DNA of 64,000 nt from Oxyruncus cristatus (Eukaryota; Chordata; Aves; Passeriformes; Cotingidae), in the NCBI GenBank assembly GCA_013399855.1, contig VXAY01006938.1, positions 159,500 through 223,499 of the forward strand. The letters are read 5' to 3'. The position numbers were made by a program, and so were the translations under genes. Within the stretch, counting starts at the first letter, position 1, and each line of letters starts with the position of its first letter. Below, in pieces: positions 26,901 to 41,900 of the stretch. The notes beneath the pieces were generated by a model. It saw only the letters and a program-made list of their open reading frames with translations, ran no database searches and was not told the DNA's origin.

Positions 26901-29900
26901 GAAACACACTAATAGAGAACACAAACTAGGGCATATTACATTAAATATACAAATCAATAACCTAAAGCTTACATAAAATATTACATAAAGCCTTTGTTTG
27001 TCCATCCATGAATAGCACATTCTGTTCTGGACCTTTCATTTCAAAAGCAGCAATTCTGTATTGGAAAAATTTCAGGAAGAGACAGCTAGAACGAGTGCTG
27101 GTTTATGATGAGCAATTATGTTTTATGCCTTACAAACATCTACAAAAGGAATGTCTGACTAGGCTAGGTCTAATCAAAGAGGGACATAGCAGACATTTTC
27201 AAAATTGTCAGGAAGTAAGAGAGTGATGTCACTTAATTAAGCTACTGGCATCTAAAACTACCTGAAGGAGTTATTTTTGAACAGCAGACAAAATATTTAG
27301 ACAGACAACTCTGCCAAAAGATGCTACTGATGCAAGAAATTTATGTGGTCTCAAAGAAAGATGGCAAACATTTGAGAGATCCACTGAGGGCTGCAATGCA
27401 AACAAGTTAGATTACGCTCAGGAAATCACTAATGAGAGGCTGGGGAAGTATTAGGGAGAAGGGAGCAACACATGTCTGCTCTGTTAATATTCACCCTTCC
27501 ATATCTTCTCAGAGTCACTCTTAAAGTCAGAGTATAAAGTTAGATGGATGCAGACAATTGCTGAGTTTTCATTTGCTTATGTTTCCTGGCACATTACCTC
27601 CGCAAGTGCAGACAATACAAATTCAAGTTCCTCAGGTAACTGCTTAAAACTACAGTTAACCAGCATGAGATAGACTGTGAAGAATAGATGGGTCAGTCTT
27701 TCCACATAAGCATTTTATGAGTATTTGCCGTACTTCTATGCAGTTTTACTGGCTGTGTTAATTTTGCGAATGAAAAAGAGCCAGGCCCAACAAACTGATC
27801 ACTTTACAAGCATTTTCAAAGTCTCACAAAGTGACTAATGTTTTTTTATGTGAGCATTCTGAATAGAAGTTCATTTTCCCAGTGGAATCTCTTCATACAG
27901 CTTTATGCACGACAATATATTTTGTAGCAATTACTTTGAACAGCAAAAAACTGACCATTGTGAGATCACTATATTGTCTGGCACCTGTAACTGGTTTGTT
28001 TAAAAAAAGTTAATTTTTACTTACATGTCTGTAAAGATTAACCAGAGTGTCAAAAAGTATTTAACAGAAAAACCTTCATCACACCTGCAAAGTTGTCCAA
28101 GATTTTATGTCATACCTTTTACTTTCATAGGACAACATGTGTCAGCTCTGGCACTAATAACCACAGGATCCATCATATCTAACTTTACTCATGTAAAACA
28201 CAGGCTTTTAGTCTAACTGTCTGTGCTTCCTTCAGAGTCCATGCAAAAATACAGACAAATTCAGGGAGTGATTCAATCCATTGTAAAATAAGAGCCTGAA
28301 GTTAAATGAATCACACTCTGCAGGTGCTGATTTCTCCACTGACTAGAGAACAAACACACAGCTATGATTAGATTATGAAGTTTCAAGTAGCTAAATGTTT
28401 TCCTGTTTCACCTACTCAAGTTTCCTCAAGAGGTTTCCATTACCAACATGTATATTGGGCTTTTTTTAATATAATTACTTAATTGATTCAAAAGCTTATA
28501 TGTGGCAATTTTGTTAAAAATCTTTTAGTCCTAATGCTATTTAGTGCTTATGCAGTTGCCTAAAGTACACTTCTACAGCTCATCATGTAAACTGTGCAAT
28601 AAATTATTGAACAATTTACTACTGTAAAACAGAAGCTAGGTTTCCTAATTCCTTACCAGTTGAAGCCTGGTGCACAGCCTTTGACTGATCTGAGGTACTT
28701 CCAGTATAACACACTATTTTGACCTGTTCTGATCCTTGAGATACAGCAAAAGCTACAGAAATAACCAGCAGTGAGACATTTCTCTTTGCTTTCGTAGAAT
28801 TTTCTATAGCTGTATCTAATTTCTAAGAGCTTTCCCCTTTTAAAAAGTGGTGGTTCAAGTGATGACAAGGGATTTTCTTCCCTTTATATTGAAACTTTAA
28901 TATTTTTTTCCATTAGCCTCTGAAAGTTTGACTTGAGGCTCTATACAAAGTTTTGGCCACAATCTTAAGGCTTGACTACAAAATAAAATTTTATACCATC
29001 ACGACTAATTATTTTAATTTAATATATCAAAAAAGTAAAACAAGCCAAGTGACATTTCTGCACTCCTGGGACTTTCTTTTAACATTTCCTTTAGGTTTCA
29101 TTACTACTGCAGTGAGATCACCTAAAGACACCTCTAGACACTTTCTTCCTATACAGTTACCACAAAATCTGATTAGAGTGAAATAGGAGGCCTTTGTGTA
29201 AGTGAGGGTGCTTCTTCCCCTCCCTCTACATTTTGTTTTAGCTACAATTTCATTATCACAAGAGGCAAATGCTTTCTCTTAGATCTAGTTCTGCAAACGG
29301 TATTTGGAAGAAAAGGAATTTGTAGAGAAGAAATAGGATAGTCAAACACTTCAAAAGAAAACTGCCTCAAATTAAAGATATCACAGAGAACTGGTTGGGT
29401 ACAGTTACCTTTGCTAGTTTTTTTTTATATAAATGAATTACTGATAAACAAGTTTTTTCCTAAAATCAGGGTAACAAAGAGAAGTTTTTAAAAAAATATC
29501 TAATTGATTCAGGCTTATACATGTTATTTACAAATGGGCTTAAGCATACTGCATGAGAAATTGCTTGATTTTTTGTCAAGACAGCTGCTATGAGACATTT
29601 CCAACCTTTAAAATATTTTATATCCTCTTAAAATGTTATTGGGGAGGAGGAGATAAAAATGTTTGCACTGATACTGTAATAGCACTGTTTAGCCATTTAA
29701 TCATTGTAACCTACTTGAAATGAAATGTTTTCTGCTGTAAAATAAATTATCTGTATTCAGGGAATTCCACAGTATCCTATATAATTGTCATTATGTATTT
29801 TTCAGAAGTTGTGACAATTTTCAATCTGTTCTGCTGTCCACAAACACTTCTGTGTGCTGCCGATTTTGACTTAACATTTAGACATAAAAACTTTAGAGGC

Positions 29901-32900
29901 ATTTTTGTGACATTTGCTGTACAACAAAACACTAGCAAGCAGAGTGACATGCATAGGAAAAAGATTTGCTTACATTTACTTTTTCTTCTTTATCTGTAGG
30001 CTGCCTTTCTCTAGCAAACCAGATCAGTGTCTGAAAGTTTATTTGCACTAGGAAAAAAATCCACTGCTGACAATGGTAGTCAACAACAGAAGCCACCAGT
30101 TTAGGTCTAGCACCACCTTAAAGTATAGTCAGAACTGCTCTGGAAACCTATAGGAATTCTAAAGTCAACTCAGTAATTATGAAAAGAAGCCTTTACTCTT
30201 CTGAACAGAAGTCCTCACTCATGAAAGAGAAGCACAGAATCTGTTACAGCTAAGGCTTGAGAAGAATGTTTTGCTAAAAAGCCAATGCTAAATGCTTTAA
30301 CATGTTTCCTCTTCCTTGCAAAGTGATATACCAATAGCTGCCATAGACACCAAGGGTACAGCCAGCAATCCAAGCCTCAACTCCACTCAGGCACAAGAAC
30401 AGTTCTCAAAGCTGGCATCCTACTAACCTTTCTGCAACGTGGCTGGATATCAAATCTTATCGCCTTCTCTGACTGAAACTTTCTCAGTTACTTAACATTA
30501 TCCCACCTACTGAATGGCATTTACCATTCCTATACAGAAGCAACACTGGACTTTGTTTGGTCAGGTTGCTTCAGTTTCTTCTTGCCTTTAGTCCTGTAAA
30601 CTCACATACCACTTGGATTATAAGGTACACACACAGCTGGAGGTCAATATGGTTTCTAGCCACTATTCAGAGCATGACAGTGGTGGTTTCAAAGTGACAT
30701 ACTGTGATCAAGAAACCTACCGTGCAGCTAGCCAATGTAAAATTCAAATTCTACCCTTCAAAAAAAAAAAAAAAGGGAAAAAGAAAAAAGAACAATAGAC
30801 AAATTAAAATTTCCTTCAGAAGGGTGGGGCAGGAAGGATAATCTGAATATAAGACAATACTGTGTTAAAAAATAAAGTGTTCATGAAAATGCTTCTCAGG
30901 AAGGGGAAGGCTTTGCCTCGACTTGAGTCAGCATGGAAAACTAAAAGTGTCAGGACTAAGAATACATGTCAATTCACTGTTCACTCCTTGATCCTCAAAC
31001 TGGATCTAGATTTGGCCTTGAAACAAGTTTAAGACTTGAGGAATGAAGAAAATATGAAGCCACAACACATACTTCACTCATGAATTCCTGATTAAAGGGC
31101 ATAGCTGAAAGCACAGACACGCAACTTCATATCTGACTGGAAACATATAGCCAAGCAAGCACTTGGTCCTTCAAAAAACTGGGCTCAGAAGTGGGTATAT
31201 GAAAGGCAACAATCTTCTCTACACCATTGACTTTCATCTCACTTCATAGACAAACAGGGGAAAAAGAAAAAAAAATTTGCCAAGTGGGAAGAGTGGGAAA
31301 GAGAAATATTATAACATACTACAGAACAAACAAACCACAAAGGAACTACTGTCAGAAGCTGCATTGTTAGCTTATGTCACTGAATTTTCTCACTAGGATT
31401 TTACTGACCTACGAACTAGGATTCACCTGTTGTTCAGCTCCTGGCCTTCTTCTGACTTGGGCAAGATATCCAAGCAGTACTGCAGATTCCCTCATTTTGC
31501 AACTCATACATCACAAAAGTGCTTTGAGAATCATTAATGATGAATGTTACATCAAACTCACCAATTGACTATACGTTACTTCTACATACTATAACTTCTG
31601 AAACAAATCACACACAAAAAATTGGAGGATAACTGTTATCGACTAAATGACTACTATGTCATAGAAAATAACATCCTCTGTTAGAAAAATGAGGATATTC
31701 AGCAGCAGTAAGGTTATAATCCTCAAATCTCAAGCTGCCTTTTGTTCTTCTGTGCTGTTTCCAGAATTCACGTAGCACATAATTCCTGAAAGCCAGGTAA
31801 ATAAAAACAGAGGTGCAAAACCACGAGGACTTGGCACTATAGCTTATAACTAGCAATGGCCACTCTGAATTTAGACAAGTATTCCCATCTGACTGAATAG
31901 CACAGCAGTGTATTTCTTGGTGCTTGATCCTCATAGGAAGCTGGCAATTGAAGAATCTGAAGTCTGTTTCCAAAATCTACCAAAGTGTCATCACTATATG
32001 CAAGCTAATCACAGCTGACATCTGAAACAGAACTAACCTGAGGCACAAAGAATATAATGCTTTTTAAAGATAAAACAACAATATAGCAATTAATGAAATA
32101 TTGTTGAAATTCTGAACTGGACACTAATGTTCACTCTGACATAACTGAAAATGCTATCCATGTATGGTGTTAATCTTTCAGCATTTTATCCAGACTACAT
32201 AATAAGGGAGGGAAGAAGTCCCATCAACTCACCATTTCATTATTTCATTGTCACAATGATTCATGCAGTTGTTTTTTTTTTAAAGTAAGTAAAGTAAGTT
32301 TATACTAACTTACCATATTCCAAGGATTACAGCAAGCTCTTCTGCACACAAATCAGGTATCTGGTACTGATCAGCATCTGCTAATTTTATCTCATTAAGC
32401 ACTGTGTCATCATTTAAATCATAGTTCTGTTGGAAGAGAAAAAAATATTTTAAAATAGATAAAAACAGTTAGAGAAATTTATGCCTCCAAAATATGAAGA
32501 AAGATAGATTTGTTTGAAAAAGGATAATACTACCATTACAGAAAGAAAGAGTGGAAAGTAATTTACCATAATTATGACAGAATAACTAATAATAAATAAA
32601 ATAAATAGATAATGAAGCCTCTACAAGGAAGTACCATCCAAAACACTTTTGCTACAAATATACTGATCATCGTGCAGAAAGAACAGCATTCAGAGCAACT
32701 CTAAGGCTACCTGATATTGATTTTTCTACTTAAACAAGGGCTGAAGGCAGTTTTCCTTCTCGAACAGTTGCTTATAGAATTATCAACCATTTCATCCTCT
32801 ATTATATGTATACACAGACAAGCTGAAACAGATTAATGTTAGGGTTATTAATGCAGGCTTTCAGGCTAGCGACTGCAGACCTCTGGGGATCTAAGAATTT

Positions 32901-35900
32901 CTTTTTAAATATCAGAAAAGCCCACCTATGTGAAGAATGCCTTCTGCCAGTATAGGTAAATTCCTTACATAGCGGATTTTTTCTTTTTAAAAGTAGTTTA
33001 TATATTTACCAACACAGACAGAAAAATCTTCACCAAGCCAGCACCTCCAGATACTTTACCCTGGTAAAGGCAAGAAGGGGCATTCTGAAAATATTTGCTC
33101 CTGGACAAGAAGTTACAAATTTCCATAAAATTTCCTCTGGAACACACTTTTTATTTAAAGAGTATTTAGTTCAACTTTTATGTAGAAGTATGCTACCTGA
33201 GGTTCATTGTCTCACTTAACTTAAAGGAGAAAGTAATAAATAAATAAAATCTGTGGCTGAAAAGTGTAAATTACTATGCTCATGGGATTTGTATTTGCTT
33301 GGAAACAACAAAAGATTCCTTTGGCTGCAAACAAGGAGGAGGTGGCTGTAATACTATTCCTCCTTCCCTTGAAAAACAAAACAAAACAACAAAAAAAAAC
33401 ACCCCAAAAAAAAAAAAACAACCCACCAAAAAAAACAAACGAAACAACTGGTCCTGAAATCAATTATCATGCTCCTGGCTTTTAGTTTTCAATAGTAGTT
33501 TTTATAACCTATTAAAAACAGATAATGGATTTACATTAACAGTCTTTCAAACTTCCTATTAATTTCCCTTCAGTGTCCTAGTAGTAGCTACTTCTCATTC
33601 ATATCTTCCATTGGCAGGGTCAAAATGAATGTCCCCGGAAGAACAAAGAGGAATGCTTTGAAGTGGGCTGTCTGCATTCATCACCAGTATTTTACCACCA
33701 TATAAAGGAAACTAAACTGTGATTTGACGGAGAATGTGAAGAAAATAAGCTTATTTAAGGGGTAAAGAAGACATTCGCACTCTCGCATATTGAATACCAT
33801 GATTTTCTTCTCTTACTACATTAGTATATGCAAGGATTATCTACCACTTCCAGACAAAAACTGTTTTAGAACTAGTATAATGACACCGCTTTATTAGGTG
33901 TAACATAAGTTACAATTTAATTTACACAGCAATTAGTTAAAAATTTCCACCTACACGTCTACATAATTTTTAAAACCTAACCAGTACAAACAGCACTAAC
34001 TGCTTTAGCTTCACTAGGAATATCAATTCCCTGAATTCTACTGCAACTGTATGCCAGAGTGTCGAAGCATGACTTCCATTCCTAGATTTAAAAAGAAGTT
34101 CCTAATGCCCCCAAAACATAAAAACAGCTCCAAATTTTTTAAAACTAACAAAGTATTTTAACATGTCACTTCATATTAAGAGTCCTCACAGATCACCTCA
34201 AGTCGGAGGCTTTCCTTTCAAAGAAACTAACCTGTGAGCAAAGTTTTGGATTCACAATCTCAAATACTTATTTTCAAATGCAAATAGGTTTCCTTCTAGT
34301 GCAATCTGAGATAGCAAAATTGCTCAGCACCAGAGGGAACCACAAAGCCTTTGACCAGAAATCAGCCCAGCTACCAGTCCAACAATTGGACAGATTATTA
34401 TTTTTGATTGTATTTCAATGGAATTTAATTACTTGCCACTTAATGGCAAAATAAATTGTTTGGTCTTCCTACGAAGAAGAGTAAGGGAAGAACTTTAGGA
34501 CCACAGAAGTAAGGACTCCAAAATAGGAATTGAAAATTAGGTGTGATCAGTCTCAAGTTGGCCTTCATCCAAACTGTCAGAGTTATAGTTCTCTTAGGAA
34601 TTTTTCCACTCATCCAGGACAAATGTTACCTTGAGACAAGTATTTTCCTTTATCTGCAAATGGCAGATGTAAAATAAGAACACTGGAGAGATTTAGAAGA
34701 AAGTTTCCCTGTTACAATTTTGCAGCATAATCACCGGCCTTTTAGCTTTCCATAGGCAGATGTTAATTCCCTGAAGATTCTCAGCACCTCTGAAGATTTG
34801 GCTTCTATGCATTTGCCATGAACAGTCTTTTAAAAGTATACAAAAAGCATCCTCCCTAAAGTTAAGAAGGGATGCAAGGATGATGTTGGTTGGTTTTGGC
34901 AGAAGGAAAATAGCATTACCTCCAATTTTAGCTAAAAGAACTTTAAGATACACTCAAGGGTGACAAATCTGAGATCAGACCTGGCAAAAGAAATGCTAGG
35001 ATTGGGTTAAAGTTAATTACTGTTAAAGTTAATTACACTACACTGACAAATTACATTAGTAAGTTGTACTTTGGTGCTTTATTGATAATTCAATGCACAC
35101 ATGAATTGAAGAATCTACTTAGGGAAAACTGGTCCAATACCCGTGTCAAAAAACTCACACATTAATAAAATGTCTGAACTTGAAATACCTCAGTTTTTCC
35201 TCAAATCAGCACACTGCTCTAACACAAGATTTTCTAGAATTTGGCACTGTCAAGACACAGAAATAAAAGGCTGTGATTTTTTTTCCCCAGAAATAGACTG
35301 TGGGAACAAAAACCCCAACTTTTTTGAATGGGGAGTCTGACTAACCTATGACAGAATTACACGACACAGCACTCAGACTTACACAAAACTCAACTCCCTC
35401 CCTGCAGCCAAAACCTCTCAACTCGTTTCCAGCACCACGTTTTTACTTTTCCAAAAGAGTGAATATCCTTACTTTCTCTAGCATTATTTTCAAGCTACAA
35501 TCAGTAAAATTTTAGTAGATAACATAGCATAACTAATCTTTAAAGGTTTGAAACACCCCAGATTTCTTTCTCAAACTCTCTGCTAAACTTACCTCAGAAG
35601 CTCTGTGTCTGTTCACTAAAAGGACATAGTACTTGATTAGCAAAATATTTCATTTTTGGTTATATCTACAGCCTAAAACAGTGTTGCTATTTTTATTGAA
35701 ATGATGGAATTATTTTACTCCAAATTAAGCCCCTATTACAGAATCACACGGGTTGGAAAGGACCTCTGAGATCATCAAGTCCAACCCTTGATCCAACCCC
35801 ACCGCGGTTACCAGACCATGGCACTAAGTGCCACGTCCAGTCTCATCTTAAAAATCTCCAGGGACGGAGAATCCACCACTTCCCTGGGCAGCCCACTCCA

Positions 35901-38900
35901 ATATCTGATTACCCTCTCTGTAAAGAATTTCTTCCTCATATCTAACCTAAACCTCCCCTGGCACAGCTTAGGACCATGCCCTCTTGTCCTAAAGGACTTC
36001 CTATTAGAAGCAGACTATGAAGGCAAGTTCCTCAGAAAATGATAAATGGAAAGAAAACTGTAATAAAATACCCCAGGGATTAGGGATTCTGAGAACAATG
36101 CATCCTGTCATGGAGTTCCAGGTAAGTTGTACCTGAAGTCTATAACTAAGTCGGCCATTTGCCAAGCAGTCTGCCCTGAGTTCTCACTATCCTATAATGG
36201 TTTGCTGTACATGGTTCTATCCTAAGCCTAAGTTGTGACATATGGGTAAGCAATCTCTTTTCAAATGCAACACTAAGGACATACTAATAGACAAACAAAA
36301 AAAAAGTCTAGAATAGTCTCCTAAGATATTTATGCACTCAGTTTTTAGAATTCAATTTTTTTTACTTAAGAGCCCCACTTGACCTGGAAGTCTATCCTTT
36401 TTTTAATAAAGTCTTTCCAACTGGAAGTATAAACTTTGGACCATAATCTCTCAATTTATCTCTGGCTTCTCTAGGGAGGTGAAACAACTTTAAACCTCCT
36501 TATGAAGGAAAAATGCCATCCTAAAACAATTCAGTGGTTCTTGAGCAATTTATAATTGAGGTTATCATGCACACCCTTAAGATCAGTAGGACCAAGTCAC
36601 GTAATTCACACCATAGGAATAACTAGACCAATTTCCTTTCTCTGCACTGTAACTGAATACATCTGTCAGCCCATAGGGATCTGTGCATTTCTGTGATGCC
36701 TTGCAGGCTATTTTGAAAATCTGCCTCTCACTTGTTTTCCCGGTTCCATCATTCTTAGTCACTAAAAATTAATACATAAACTCTTGAGGATCATATTTGC
36801 AATCATGCTTTTAGTTGAGTAGCCTGTCTGGCAGATGTTCATATGTTGTTTTACCCCATGTCCTTTAATATTAGGCTAATTACTGCCCAACAGTTTTTCC
36901 ACAAACTTTCAGAAATCCCAAGTAAGTTTCTTCAAGACATGATACTCTCTTTTGCCTTGCAGACACCCAAGAAATGCTTCAGAACATATTCACTTTAAGA
37001 AATTAAAGCGATTCTTTCAGATACATACTATTGTTAAGTTTTCTAGAGGTGTTGGAGCTGGACTTAGTTCACTGTGAGGAAGGATGAATTCATCTGTTCT
37101 TTGGACATCCAAAATAAGCTGTGCAACATATTTTTCTTGAAACCGTGTTCTCTTCCCCAGAGCACCTACAGAAAATATGTTTACATTAATGAAAACTAAA
37201 AACCAGTAATCCAATCATACACAAGAAAGTTGCTCACAAAAAAAACCCCAAACAAAATAGAGAATTACACTGAGAATTAACCTATGAAATTTAGCAGTGA
37301 TTTAACTCTGCTTGATCTCTTTCAGTGAATTACATGTGTTGTCACCACCAGCTAAGACACACAAAGAAATACATGTTACAAACATACATACACAGCTATA
37401 TAGGTCTTGCAAAGCTGCTTTTTAGTTAGATTCCTCATAACCCAGCATATTGAAAGCTCACAGTCATCAAGTTTCATCAGTTCCCTGCTTATTCCCAAGC
37501 AGTAAACCAAAAGCAATTTTTCCATTTGACTGCTAAAAGTTAATGACTACATGGAGACATTTAGGCAAATGAAAATCCCATCATATCTTTCAGGCCACCA
37601 TTTTAAGTATTTCAAATCTTCATCTGGAGACTGAAGTCTTTGAAGAAGGATCACAGACACAACGTTACCATAATATGGCACACAAAACACTATGAAAGTA
37701 ATATTAGGAGTGAGTGGAACAGCAAACCAATGAAGGTTGTATAATGAATTAATCAATATTCAGAATGCACAATGTGAAATTCCTGTAGGTTGTTTCTTCA
37801 GTTCTTTACTGGACCCTATGACAATTTTTATTAGTTTTTAGGGAAGTACTTGATATATATAGCAAATTGTAAAGGAAAACATGTCTGTTCTTTCCTCTGC
37901 TGGAAACTTGTTTGTGAAATGCGATCAGAGAAATCAAAAAATAAGTTCAGGACAGTAACTTGAAACAAGAGAATCCTAAGCAGAGCCAAAACGGAGCTAA
38001 AAATTACTCTCTAAAATATGGGGTTTGCTTGTTTATTATTACTATGACAGAATGCTCAGAGAGTGCAAACTGTGAAAGCCAAATAACAGAAATGGAGGAA
38101 TGTGTGCTAATCCACTGCTGTTTTTACAGAACTAATTTAGATCAAGTAAAGTTCTTATTTTGATTATAATTTTGAAAAGCTTTCAGTATATAAAATCTCT
38201 GAGGTGAAGACATTGACTGCTCATGTGACAATGTCCTGAAGATGAGGCCATTGCCTGTAAGAATCACCTGGCAGCAGCACTAAAATCACCCACTTTTCTT
38301 CCTGAAAGTGAAAAGAGACTAGTAAAGAACCCAGAAATTGAACTGATTTATCTTTTTCTGCCAATTACCGCTTTTACTGGGAAAGCCCTGTATTAAGAGT
38401 TTATGAAGAAATGAAAAAAGTTCTAAAAATATCACCTTAAAATCTGAAGAGAAGAAACACCCAGAGATAAATACTGGGTAATGATGCATACTGATTTCAC
38501 GCAGTAGTACTCAAAGCTCAAGTTTAATATTGCTTGAAAGTCACTATGCTGTAATTCATTTCCTATTATGTCTTACTGCCTAAACAGCCAAATAAAACAC
38601 TTGCAAAGTTATTCTGGTTACCAATAAAATTGCTTGCTACCACCTAGAAATTGTGATTTGTTTATGCTCTGATACGCACACATCTTCCACCCCATTTTTT
38701 TAAGCTAAGAATTCCTTGGTCTTACAGGGACAAAACACTATTTTTACTATTTTTGTATCACATGTTTAAGCTGAGGAAAAAACTGGAGTGGTTTATACCA
38801 CCAAATATGGCAATGTTGAAGGCCAGGTTGGATAAGGCCTTGAGCAACATGATCTAGTGGGAGGTGTTCCTGCCCATGGCAGCAGGGTTGGGACTAGATG

Positions 38901-41900
38901 ATGTTCAAGGTCCCTTCCAATCTTGAATATTCTCTGATTTTATGATATATTCTCACAAAAGAGAAGTAATCTACATAGAAACTTTACTTTCTGTTCCATA
39001 TTAAAAGTTCCCAGAGATGTATTACTGGGCATAAAAACAATAAGCAGACAATATGCAGATCTCAGAATTCGGCATTATTAATCCTCCAGATCTGTTATCA
39101 TAAATTTATTTGGATTACTACCCTTCAGTTCATTAAATTTATATGCAAGAAGGATCACAGTGTTCTCTTCTACTGGAAATTGTTTTATGGAGTTATTGAT
39201 GGTTGTGACTCATTGTGAGAGATATAAGGATGCTTTTTAATAAATTATGAATACAGCATATATTTGCATTACTGGGACTTGAAAAAAAGTACACAAACCA
39301 AGTATGATTTAGTCACACATTTCTAAAATAACTTTGGAAAATACTGTTCCTGAAATCTCTGTTTAAGAACAATATATGTTTCCATGCTGTAATAAAATAT
39401 TCAACTAGTAAGGATTACAACCATTAATGCATATAAACCTCCTGAAATCCCTTCCTAAAAAGGAAATTTCTTCCCAAAGCCTTAAAAATGTCTTTGCTAG
39501 AGACTGAATTTCTACATTAAAGCAAAGTCTTTTTTGATGATGTAACATCCCTCTCATTTAGCCCAAACATGCATGTCAAATGAATTTGTCTAGAATGCCA
39601 ACAATTCCCACATGCTCAGTTCAATTCATTTGCCTTCAGGTTAGACATCCCTCATAACTATTCTAATAGATTTATGAAGATAAACCACAGACCATTTAGG
39701 AGTTTCACAACATTTTTCCGAGATACTATATCCTCACAATCTTTCTCTGGGACTAGCATAACCTCTTGGTAAAGTCATCAAAAACACAAATAATTCCACT
39801 GCATCCAATCTTTTTTTTTTTCCTTCAAGAGTTTTTTAATAAGTTAGATTTAAGGAAATTATTAATCCAAAATCTAAAGATGTCCTTTAAAGGAAAAAAA
39901 AATCCAACATGTAAGTTGAGGAATAGCAGTGAATAGCTCCCTGTCCCTTTGGTCTCACTTGTTCTCAGTTCATTATATTTTTATAGCTTGAGTATCATCA
40001 GAAGTACTGATGTTTTTAATAAAAAACAAGAAAATGTTTGGTTAATTTTAAAGAAAACTGTAACACCAAATTGGTAGTACATGCCACACATGGAACACAC
40101 GACACACACAGCTCATTTTGCGTACAGGAAAAAAAGGGTAGAATTAACTGAAACGTATAGAATTCCTTCAGATACATGTAAATTACTCCTCCGTTTCGAA
40201 GAGATACCATTGAATATAATCTATTCACAGTTATGCCAAAACATTATGGCAGAAGATTTTCATTAGGGATCTTTCAAAGTAAACCTTCAAAACCTTTGAA
40301 TAAATGAGCATGGAGTTCCACAAAATTTGTTTGGTTTTGTGTTTCCCTGGGGGTTTTTTGTTTGTTTCTGGGTGTGTTTTGGTTTTTTTTTTGGTTGGCT
40401 CGGATTTTAATTAAAATATTAGAACTGACTCAGGGTAAAAGCAGGGTTAGCTGCATCTCCAACCTAGATACGATGGAACAACTAGCCTTGTGGGATACAG
40501 TGATGTAATGGCTAAGGAAGCTGCAAGTTTCAGTTCCTTAGAGCTTTCCACTAATAAATCTATAAAAAAAAAAACTATATAAAGATTTTTTGCATTTCTA
40601 CTCAGGCACAATTATAAGCTCTCACACAGAAAAGGTGCACATAATTTTGATTACCTAGCAGGACCAGCTAGGTCAAAAAATCCTGTATCTATACATGTAA
40701 GTTCAAGTTAAGTTCCAAGTGCAGCAATCTGATATGCCCAACTCCACAGAATAGATCCTGAAAGCATGGTGATAAAGTCTCCATAGTGACTGAATCCTTG
40801 TGATTTCTGTTCATCAGAAACCTGACTCTTTTGGTTATTTCCTGTGAAAACAACAGTCCTGGAAGACTTCTCCAAACAAATGGAATAAAAAATATTCATC
40901 GTGATACCAACAGAGAAAACTAGGCTTAGAATTTGACATGAAACACTAGAAGGAAGGATCATGATACCAAAACTGCTCAGACACCCATTCAGGGATGATA
41001 TTGTAACTAGATGTCATATTTCTCTCCAAGCAATGCAAATTCTTAGAATACAAATAAGACCTTCCTGATAAATGTCATGCTTTTTCAAAATACAGTTACT
41101 TTTTTACTTGGATATGTAAAAAAACCCCAACAACAAGGCCTAGGTTAGTCTGGTCCAACCAACCATCCTCACAGACTGTACAAGCAAAACTTACCTGTGA
41201 GGTTAATCTGCAGTTTTGTTATGTCTTTAGCCATATTGAAACATTGTTTAGCTTTTTTATACTCATAGTAAAACAAAAATGTATAGGCACACTCAAGATG
41301 GAACTGAACTGCTAAGTGCCAGCTTTCACCACTTGTGAACAAAGCTTCTGCTTCTGTCACTGCAAGGTAAGAAAAATAAGATCAGGATGCAGTCCAGATA
41401 AATGGTATTTTAAAAATACATTTAAAGTCTGTTGTTTTTTACACTTTCACACATTTAAAAATTCACTGACAGTGTGTAAAAAATGCTTTAAATCATACAA
41501 ATCTTTTAAGTTTTATTATCTAAGGATTACTACCAGAATAAAGAAAAGTTCGGTCTTTGCTTATATTTTACAGCAAAGCTGAATTGTAAATACCACTTTT
41601 GCAGAAAATAAACAACTATAATTGTATTGGACCTGCTAAATAACATAAGAAATCATAATACAAAATATTGAGGTAATACCCAACCCCTTAAGCAGTAGGC
41701 TTCAGATGTGAAAGTTTGAACAGGAGATTGAGCATTGAACAGGGGCTTAGGACTCTATGCATTTTCTGTCTGGTTGTTTTTGTGTGTGGAGTATTTGTTT
41801 GTTTGTTTTTTAATAACTACTGATTTGCTGAGTGTTACAGATCATGTTTTCCATCTGAACAGGAGAAAATACCTTTGTAAAGAGATCTGAAGTCTTTAGG

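Larger units (their letters stand above)
20965..32313. other. TTC27 intron 8 (11349 bp)
   Basis: The longest complete intron here. It holds a solo LTR at 25487-26010, G/T-rich (22545-22637) and A/C-rich (26241-26310) tracts, and a G-run pair at about 23231-23246. A coding-like minus-strand stretch of unknown origin lies at 23343-23540. No exon of TTC27 was recognised inside it, and exon 8 joins exon 9 directly in phase. Confidence 0.8.
32427..37028. other. TTC27 intron 7 (4602 bp)
   Basis: Contains a CR1 3' end on the minus strand at 35737-36000, an A/C-rich low-complexity tract at 33371-33447, and a 16-bp-period tandem duplication at 35006-35036. No other genes were recognised. Confidence 0.8.
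37166..41194. other. TTC27 intron 6 (4029 bp)
   Basis: Contains a short CR1 3' end at 38811-38948 and a T/G-rich low-complexity tract at 40326-40400. The rest is ordinary AT-rich intron sequence. Confidence 0.8.
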
